From JANQLU01 sp964434955 (GTDB lineage: Bacteria; Planctomycetota; Planctomycetia; Pirellulales; Pirellulaceae): a stretch of 28,320 bases of DNA. The notes beneath the pieces are model-generated. The model did no database searches, had not been told where the DNA came from, and saw only the letters and a list, made by a program, of their open reading frames with translations. The stretch lies in assembly GCA_964434955.1 (NCBI GenBank), contig CAYSXI010000051.1:1-28320 (forward strand), given 5' to 3'. Shown in pieces: positions 22,634-28,320 of the stretch. The first letter of the stretch is position 1. Each line of letters begins with the position of its first letter. Position numbers and translations under genes: made by a program.

Positions 22634-23551
22634 TTAAAAGACGGGGAATTCCATGTCGCGAGGATCTCGCAGGCCGTCTCCGAGTTTCTTGAGCGCTTCC
22701 GTTTCGATTTGGCGAACTCGTTCCCGTGTCAGCCCAAGCTGTTCACCAATTTCCTTAAGTGTGTGCGGCTCCGTTTCATGCAGTCCGAATCGCATTCGCA
22801 AAACGGTCGCTTCCCGGGGCTCAAGCTCATGCAGCATTTCCATGACCCGGGAAAGGATATCGTTTTCTACCAACTCATCATCCGGCGTCCGCATCCGTTC
22901 ATCCATCACCATTTCGCCTAGCGACCATCCGGCTTCGGATTGATCGGTTTGCGGCGTCAGGTTGTAGATCTGAATGGCTTTTTTGACGATGGGCAATTTG
23001 CGACGCGGCAGCCCCAGCAAGCGGGCAACTTCTTCCGCGGTTGGCGAGCGGGCCAACTCGTCATTCAATCGTGCCGACGCTCGCCGCCATTTCGACAACA
23101 GCTCGACCATGTAAGCAGGAATTCGAATCGTTTTGGCCGAGTTGATCAGTGCCCGCTTGATCGATTGCTTGATCCAATAACTTGCGTAGGTACTAAACCG
23201 GGTACCAACCGAAGGATCGAAACCTTCAACGGCTCTTAACAATCCCAGGTTCCCCTCTTCGATCAGGTCTTGCAGCCCCAGGCCCTTGCCCGTGTAGCCG
23301 CGTGCGATGTTGACCACCAAGCGAAGGTTGGCTCGTACCATCCTGTCTCGAGCGCGAACATCGCCGTCGGCGATCGCGTTGGCAAGTAGTTTCTCGTCGT
23401 CCGCGGTAAGCAGTTTGGTTTCGTTGATTTCCCGCAGATAGGTTTCCAGCGGCGTCTGTAAAGAACTTGTGTTCGTTCGCCGCTTTTTCGCATCCCGCAA
23501 CTCAGCAACTTCGGGATCATTCATTTCAGGCTGGTCTGGATTTTCAATCAT
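22634..23551 (-). CDS. RNA polymerase sigma-70 factor, RpoD/SigA-like short form
   Basis: This 305-residue sigma-70 factor lacks region 1.1. Region 1.2 starts at TPLETYLREINETKLL (about 33-48). Region 2 (about 71-130) contains the core-binding RLVVNIARGYTGKGL and the promoter-melting TRFSTYASYWIKQSIKRA. Region 3 begins IRIPAYMVELLSKW (about 142). Region 4.2 has the helix-turn-helix LKEIGEQLGLTRERVRQIE (265-283), which reads the -35 box. All regions are complete. It is either a group 2 factor or a short primary factor; the sequence alone does not decide. The ATG at 23551 is chosen over an upstream ATG at 23632 because the extra 27 residues look non-conserved and an AGGTG precedes it. Confidence 0.92.
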   Translation of the reverse strand: MIENPDQPEMNDPEVAELRDAKKRRTNTSSLQTPLETYLREINETKLLTADDEKLLANAIADGDVRARDRMVRANLRLVVNIARGYTGKGLGLQDLIEEGNLGLLRAVEGFDPSVGTRFSTYASYWIKQSIKRALINSAKTIRIPAYMVELLSKWRRASARLNDELARSPTAEEVARLLGLPRRKLPIVKKAIQIYNLTPQTDQSEAGWSLGEMVMDERMRTPDDELVENDILSRVMEMLHELEPREATVLRMRFGLHETEPHTLKEIGEQLGLTRERVRQIETEALKKLGDGLRDPRDMEFPVF

Positions 23552-23803
23552 TACGGAGCACCTGGGGGAATTCTTTTTGTTTCGGACACAAAGAGTATCG
23601 TCGAAACGCTTCGGCATCTGAAAAAATGTCAAAGCTTAACGATTTACGAGCACTGTGCCGGAAGTTCAGGTCGTATCGATTGCGTCGAGGTGGAGGGATT
23701 CAACATCGAAACAGCCTTCAAAAACGGGAGGATCGCCGCGCCACCTGGAAGTTGCGACGCGGGAACCCATGCTTTATCGGCAGCGATGTTTAGGAAGCTG
23801 AGC

Positions 23804-24541
23804 CTATCCGCGCCCGGCAATCAGACTTGCCGATTTGGTGATGCCAATACGATCGGTTTGGTGAAAACCATCAAAAGCATGAAAGTCAACGTGATTGCCT
23901 TTTTCAACAAGAAAGTCTCGCAGCGTTTCCGCGACACTGAAGGGAAGAACCGGATCCATCTTGCCGTGAGACTGGACGATTGAGATGCCCCCGTCACGCT
24001 CAAAACCGCTCCAGCGTTCCTGCGCGATCATCGTTCCGGACCAAACAACCAGGCCGCCGAGCTCTGCTGTTCGAAGCGCCACGTCCGTGGCCAACATTGC
24101 CCCCTGGGAAAAGCCACCGACGAACACGTCCTTTTTGTTTACCCCATGCTCCTCGGCCAGGGTATCAAGCATTTGCGAAATCCGATCGGATTCATCTGAA
24201 AGCGGCTCGGGAACAACCGCGGCCAACTCATCAAAATTCTGCACCTCGAACATTTCCATCAGGGCTGCCATATTGATCGGCCACCAAGCCCGCCCGCCCG
24301 GAATCCCTTCCATTGTCAAATCTCGGGGTGCCTCTGGAAAAACAAACAGAACATCGCGTAGCGCTTCGGGATCACAAGAAATCAGTTCAGGTGCGCAGGG
24401 GACTAGATCCGTGCCACTCGCTCCAAACCCATGCAGCAAAACGACAATTTTGCCCACCGGCTTTTCCGAATCGAGCGGCCCAACCAAAACGCAGGGAAGT
24501 CCTTCGCATTCAGCGCGAGAAGCAGTGAGTGATTGATCCAT
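23804..24541 (-). CDS. Alpha/beta-hydrolase, carboxylesterase/phospholipase-like
   Basis: This 245-residue hydrolase belongs to the carboxylesterase/phospholipase family that includes acyl-protein thioesterase-like enzymes. The oxyanion-side motif VVLLHGFGASGTDL is at 33-46, the nucleophile S145 lies in GFSQGAM, the acid D196 in HGKMDPVLPF, and H227 in GFHQT. The triad is complete. No signal peptide is visible, so it should be cytosolic. The ATG at 24541 is preceded by AAGGA (24550-24546). The likely role is hydrolysis of carboxylic esters or thioesters; the natural substrate is unknown. It lies 35 bp downstream of the SDR gene in the same direction. Confidence 0.88.
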   Translation of the reverse strand: MDQSLTASRAECEGLPCVLVGPLDSEKPVGKIVVLLHGFGASGTDLVPCAPELISCDPEALRDVLFVFPEAPRDLTMEGIPGGRAWWPINMAALMEMFEVQNFDELAAVVPEPLSDESDRISQMLDTLAEEHGVNKKDVFVGGFSQGAMLATDVALRTAELGGLVVWSGTMIAQERWSGFERDGGISIVQSHGKMDPVLPFSVAETLRDFLVEKGNHVDFHAFDGFHQTDRIGITKSASLIAGRG

Positions 24542-24576
24542 TGAATCCTTTTGATTCTTAGAGCGAATTAAAACGG

Positions 24577-25389
24577 TCAGGCATCAAGATTAGATGAGTC
24601 CCTGTTATACCGGAAGCCGCCGTTGACATTAATCACCTGGCCGGAAACGAAGCTGGCCTCCGCGCCCGATAGAAAACCGACCATATTGGCAACGTCCTCC
24701 GGCGTGCCCCAACGATCCATCAGCGATTCCGCTTTCGCGCGCGATTGCCAATAATCCGACGCGCCGACACCCCACTTTGTTTGAATCCAACCTGGCGCAA
24801 CGCAGTTAACTCGGACTTCGGGTGCCAGGCTTTGAGCAAGGCTCTTGGTCATACTCATGATCGCCCCTTTTGATGTCGAAAAAAGCACACCGCTTTCCCC
24901 GGCCATCCCCTGATAGGCTTGATCCCAACCGATATTGCAGATTGAAAAATGCCCATTGGACGCATTCGATTCCCGCGAAACTTCTCGCATTCGCTCGCCG
25001 ACCTTCAAACTAAGCAACATCGTGGATTGAACATCGACATCAATCAGCTTGCCCAGCTTTTCGTCCAATGACAGTTGCGTATCCTGCGTGACGAGATCGA
25101 CACCGGCATTGTTGACGAGCACATCCACTCGCCCAAATCGGCTCCAGGCGTCGTCGACGAAGCGATCGACGTCGCCGCTGTTGCCGAGGTCGAACAACAA
25201 GGCCTGATGAACCAGTCCGTCCTCGGCGAAACGATCCGAAAGTTGCTGCAGCTTTTCCGCGTTCGCGCCGCCGTGGAGAAGGGTGCGGTAACCCAACTTT
25301 GCGAACCGCCAGGCAATGGCTTCACCAATTCCCGAACTGGAACCGGTCACCATGGCAACCGGACCGGCAACCTCTGCATCTTTCGGCAA
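24577..25389 (-). CDS. Short-chain dehydrogenase/reductase-fold protein lacking the catalytic Tyr
   Basis: This protein of 270 residues has a classical SDR fold: the cofactor loop TGSSSGIG (15-22), NNAG (93-96) and the C-terminal VNCVAPGWIQTKWG and GQVINVNGGF. The active site is not classical. The expected Y-xxx-K is F170-STS-K174, and the usual ISS segment is CNIGWDQ (151-157). Lys is present but Tyr is missing, so ordinary SDR chemistry is doubtful. The start is a TTG at 25389, with GGGGA at 25401-25397 and seven bases of spacing; an ATG at 25353 would remove part of the first strand. The gene follows the propeller gene closely and precedes the hydrolase. Confidence 0.85.
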   Translation of the reverse strand: MPKDAEVAGPVAMVTGSSSGIGEAIAWRFAKLGYRTLLHGGANAEKLQQLSDRFAEDGLVHQALLFDLGNSGDVDRFVDDAWSRFGRVDVLVNNAGVDLVTQDTQLSLDEKLGKLIDVDVQSTMLLSLKVGERMREVSRESNASNGHFSICNIGWDQAYQGMAGESGVLFSTSKGAIMSMTKSLAQSLAPEVRVNCVAPGWIQTKWGVGASDYWQSRAKAESLMDRWGTPEDVANMVGFLSGAEASFVSGQVINVNGGFRYNRDSSNLDA

Positions 25390-25410
25390 TTCAATGTCCC
25401 CGCGAGTTTG

Positions 25411-27111
25411 CTATTTTCGATTCGGATCCGGTCTGGGTCCGCCCGCCGCCTTGGAACGGATAGGCAACTCAAAACAAGCGGCATTCGATTCGGAACGGAT
25501 TAGCAGGTAGCTGTCCTGCACACATAGCGTATTCCAGCAACGCTCACGGGCGCCGAATGGACGTTTGATTTTTGCAACCACGCCATTCCATTCATTCGTA
25601 GCATCCACGATCGAAATTTCACCACCTCGTTCGTTTTGAACGACCAAGTGATTTCCAACTCGAAGCATTTGACCGTGATTGACCCGAAGTTGCCGCCAAA
25701 GCCGTTCGCCCGACTCGACGTCAACACATTCGAGTACTTTCTCTGAAATCGCGAAAGCGTATCGGCCATTCAGGATCGCGTTGGTGAATTTGGTCTGCAA
25801 AACGCGCGAGTTCTTCCAAACGGATTCAACATTCCATTCGCCACCCGATTCGGTAACTTTGATCAGTTCGCCGCCGAGTCCGTACCCCTTGGTCAGCAGG
25901 AGTCGATTTTGATCGACAACGACCATTTGCTGAGAGTTGGCGTCACCATTGCTGTGCCCCGGTCGATCATGAGCCCAGAGCACTTTTCCCGTTCCAACTT
26001 CAAAACCGGCTGCCTTGTTCTCGGTGACCAATAGAATCTGCTCAACACCCGCAATCTTCTCGATGATGGGCGAAGCATAACCGACGCTCAGGTTTCCACC
26101 CCGCCAAGTTTCTTCACCGCTTTTCTTGTCAAACGCAATGAACGTCGTTTGATCTCCATCGGCTGGGCCGCCAGCGACCATGATCACCTCGTCGCCGTGA
26201 ATCAATGGAGACGCGGAACGCCCCCACATGAGGGTGCTGTCTTCAACCTGATATTTGACGCCATTGGAGCGGGTCCGCTCGGTCATCGTGATGCCAACGA
26301 GGTCGGGAAGGTTTTTCTCCCATTTCAAATCGCCGTTGGTCGCATCAAGACATAGCAATATCCCGGTTCCGCCCTGGGCGTAAACCAGTCCTTCATGAAC
26401 GGTGGGCGTGGCGCGAGGGCCAATTCCGCCCAACGGATCTTCATGCCGGGCTTCATGTTCATAAGACCAAACGATGTCTCCCGTCCGAATGTTTCTGCAG
26501 GTAACGATTTCAAGTTCATTTCGTTGTTCCATCGTGTAGGCGTAGTTGCCATATGCGGCAAATCCACACCACCCCTGACCGATTTTGTTTTTCCAGAGCA
26601 GAACCGGGGGATCGCTCTCCCAATCCGTCTGCAGATCAATCGAATCAATGACACCATTTCGATTCGGCCCGAAGAATTGATAAAAGTTGGTTTCTTTTGC
26701 CGGAGTGGCGAGGACCACTTTTTCTCCGGAGACTTCGATCGGATCAAAAACATCTTTGAGAAATCTGTTTTCAAAACTGGTGATCCCCATCGAGCCGTTG
26801 AAAACCGGCTGATAGACGACAAAAAACCCGATCGTGCAGAGCAATAGCAGAATCGGAACCACTTTCGAAACCAAAAACCCGCGACGGCTGAAAAAGAGCA
26901 GGTAGATCGACCAACTAAGGATCAACACCAACGACCCAACCATCAGCAGCAAATTGGCAAACGCGGCTTCGTAAGCGGGAATAAAGTCACGAACTTTTTC
27001 CGGGAAAATCTGGGCCAGGAAAATCGGTGCCAAAATGACGATCGTAAAGCAGGTCATTTTTAGTGGAAAACCGGGCTTTTTCCGATCGCTGTCATCCTTT
27101 TCTTTGTTCAT
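25411..27111 (-). CDS. Membrane-anchored PQQ-like beta-propeller protein
   Basis: This protein of 566 residues has three transmembrane segments, at about 19-36, 48-74 and 82-103, then a large extracytoplasmic domain. That domain carries repeated PQQ-binding-like blades, for example LLWKNKIGQGWCG, TGDIVWSYEHEAR, TNGDLKWEKNLP and KSGEETWRGG. Such domains resemble quinoprotein dehydrogenases and BamB, but often bind no PQQ in planctomycetes and serve as protein scaffolds. The ATG at 27111 (MNKEKDD) is preferred over the one at 27117, because AGGA at 27121-27118 is six bases upstream of it. It is the first gene of a minus-strand run with the SDR and hydrolase genes, and diverges from panD. Confidence 0.85.
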   Translation of the reverse strand: MNKEKDDSDRKKPGFPLKMTCFTIVILAPIFLAQIFPEKVRDFIPAYEAAFANLLLMVGSLVLILSWSIYLLFFSRRGFLVSKVVPILLLLCTIGFFVVYQPVFNGSMGITSFENRFLKDVFDPIEVSGEKVVLATPAKETNFYQFFGPNRNGVIDSIDLQTDWESDPPVLLWKNKIGQGWCGFAAYGNYAYTMEQRNELEIVTCRNIRTGDIVWSYEHEARHEDPLGGIGPRATPTVHEGLVYAQGGTGILLCLDATNGDLKWEKNLPDLVGITMTERTRSNGVKYQVEDSTLMWGRSASPLIHGDEVIMVAGGPADGDQTTFIAFDKKSGEETWRGGNLSVGYASPIIEKIAGVEQILLVTENKAAGFEVGTGKVLWAHDRPGHSNGDANSQQMVVVDQNRLLLTKGYGLGGELIKVTESGGEWNVESVWKNSRVLQTKFTNAILNGRYAFAISEKVLECVDVESGERLWRQLRVNHGQMLRVGNHLVVQNERGGEISIVDATNEWNGVVAKIKRPFGARERCWNTLCVQDSYLLIRSESNAACFELPIRSKAAGGPRPDPNRK

Positions 27112-27367
27112 TGTCATTCCTGTGTGATGGATGGACCAAAGGCACTCGACGTCACCGCATTATCACAAAACGGCGAATGGACCAACAAGGCCAACTGTCT
27201 ATAACCGGACGTTTTCACGTTGAAATCCGCCAAACAATTCGAATCCGAGGCAAAATTCTTGGCGGTTTTCCCCAACTTGGTTCCCAAGGCCACACCCGCG
27301 CGGCCTTTTCAATTTTTTTGCGATTGGTCAAAATCGACGATGTCAATGAAATTGAAGAAAGTACCTA

Positions 27368-27730
27368 ATGATTCGAACGCTGCTCAAATCCAAAATCCAC
27401 CGGGCCACGGTGACCGAAGCCGACGTTGACTACAACGGAAGCATTACCATCGACTCCGATCTAATGGCCGCCGCCCAATTGGTGACCAACGAACGCGTGG
27501 AAGTTTACGATATCACCAACGGAAATCGACTGGCGACGTATGCGATTCCCGGCCCTGCCGGCAGCGGAACCATCTGCCTGAACGGAGCAGCTGCCAAGCT
27601 CGTGGACGTCGGCGATCTCGTCATCATTTGCTGCTACGCCCACTATTTTGACGAAGAAGTCGAAAATCATCAGGCGATTGTGGTCCATGTCGACGATAAA
27701 AATGAAATCGTCGAGGCAGTCTCGAAGTAA
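27368..27730 (+). CDS. panD: Aspartate 1-decarboxylase (pyruvoyl enzyme)
   Basis: PanD converts L-aspartate to beta-alanine, the precursor of pantothenate and coenzyme A. The 120-residue proenzyme starts MIRTLLKSKIHRATVTEAD. It has the self-cleavage site G24-S25 in YNGSITID, where Ser25 becomes the pyruvoyl group. K9 and R54 are conserved active-site positions, and NGAAAKLVDVGDLVIICCY is the family's C-terminal block. Length and motifs are fully typical. Through CoA and phosphopantetheine it supports the carrier-protein chemistry elsewhere in the window, but this is general metabolism, not a specific link. Confidence 0.97.
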   Translation: MIRTLLKSKIHRATVTEADVDYNGSITIDSDLMAAAQLVTNERVEVYDITNGNRLATYAIPGPAGSGTICLNGAAAKLVDVGDLVIICCYAHYFDEEVENHQAIVVHVDDKNEIVEAVSK

Positions 27731-27804
27731 TTCCGGGCCCTTGGCCTGAGCCGCCTTTGCTTTGGAAAGCAATCTCAATTTCACTTGGTAATGTCGCATC
27801 AGTG

Positions 27805-28320
27805 ATGGTCATGGCAAAAAACGACTTATTTGTTCAACGACGTGAGCGGTTGCGGCGTTTGTTGAAAAAAAGCAAGCTTCCCGTTGCCATGATCGTGACC
27901 AATGTGGACAACGTCACGTATCTGACCGGCTTTACGGGAGATTCCAGCAGTTTGATTTTGACGTCGGATGAAGAATTGCTTGTCAGCGATTCCCGGTTCA
28001 CGATTCAAATTTCCGAGGAGTGTCCCGGGCTTCCGACGGAGATAAGAACTTCAAAATTCACGGCCGACCAGTTCCTGGCGAAAATCGCGGCCAAAAAGAA
28101 AATTCCCTCAATCGTCGTTGAGTCCGACAACCTGACCAAGTCACGTTTTGATTCGCTTCAACAAAACTGCAAACTTTCGACACTCATCGATAGCCAGGGG
28201 TTCGTCCAGCAATTGCGGGCGATCAAGGACAAAACCGAGATTGCCAAGATCGAAAACGCCGTCCGAGTGGCGGAGAGGGCATTTGATGTGGTTCGAGCGC
28301 GGATGACGCCGGACCAGACG
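27805..28320 (+). CDS. Xaa-Pro aminopeptidase/M24 family, 5' part only
   Basis: The frame from the ATG at 27805 (MVMAKNDLF) stays open for 172 codons to the right edge. It covers the creatinase N-terminal domain: a RRERLRRLLKKSKLPVAMIV start, NVDNVTYLTGFTGDSSS, and the linker QQLRAIKDKTEIAKIENAV that leads into the metal-binding pita-bread domain. The metal ligands lie beyond the window. A second ATG at 27811 is possible; neither has a clear ribosome binding site. In many bacteria an M24 peptidase gene of this type is followed by accB and accC, which could be checked to the right. Confidence 0.9.
   Translation, partial: MVMAKNDLFVQRRERLRRLLKKSKLPVAMIVTNVDNVTYLTGFTGDSSSLILTSDEELLVSDSRFTIQISEECPGLPTEIRTSKFTADQFLAKIAAKKKIPSIVVESDNLTKSRFDSLQQNCKLSTLIDSQGFVQQLRAIKDKTEIAKIENAVRVAERAFDVVRARMTPDQT

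Overview
The window reads like a chromosomal stretch of a planctomycete, probably of the Pirellula/Rhodopirellula type. The evidence is family content rather than any 16S or marker match: an ABC-2 permease fused to an M1 aminopeptidase, a zinc-ribbon/GYF_2/membrane-anchor protein, a membrane-anchored PQQ-type propeller, a short RpoD/SigA-like sigma factor, intergenic repeats with a CGCTAGCG core, and sparse Shine-Dalgarno sequences with several GTG or TTG starts. No tRNA, rRNA, insertion sequence, prophage or CRISPR array was seen.

Layout. Positions 1-175 hold the start of a DUF1801-type protein on the minus strand. It is divergent from two consecutive cytochrome P450 genes (373-3095), and two identical 15-bp palindromes lie between them. 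An ABC exporter-like pair follows on the minus strand (3156-7626): an ATPase, then a permease/M1 peptidase fusion, one base apart. Next are a VOC (PhnB-like) protein with a strong terminator, an OleD-like 3-ketoacid reductase (8541-9542), a 50-residue acidic ORF and a 795-bp non-coding stretch with a direct repeat pair and inverted repeats.

The centre (10580-16407) is the most interesting part: a six-gene, same-strand operon. It encodes a FabF-like ketosynthase with a complete C-H-H triad, a separate acyl carrier protein, two different CrtI/CrtISO/RetSat-type FAD oxidoreductases, a FabZ dehydratase and a FabI-like enoyl reductase. This is a dedicated small type II fatty-acid system built around two flavin desaturase/saturase-like enzymes. 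It has no ketoreductase of its own, the ketosynthase has an unusual gating loop, and the reductase lacks the Tyr146 equivalent of FabI. Its composition resembles gene sets proposed for ladderane synthesis in anammox planctomycetes. The product here is unknown; an unusual unsaturated or cyclised acyl chain is an inference. The P450s and the OleD-like reductase could tailor the same lipid, but only proximity suggests it.

Downstream on the plus strand are the GYF_2 protein, a small secreted protein ending at a strong terminator, a lipoprotein and an HpnA-like extended SDR. The minus strand then carries a three-gene unit (membrane protein with an arrestin-like tail, a soluble arrestin-like protein, a P-loop ATPase), a sigma-70 factor, an alpha/beta-hydrolase, an SDR-fold protein without the catalytic Tyr, and a PQQ-like propeller protein. 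The right edge has panD (27368-27730, plus) and the 5' part of an M24 Xaa-Pro peptidase gene.
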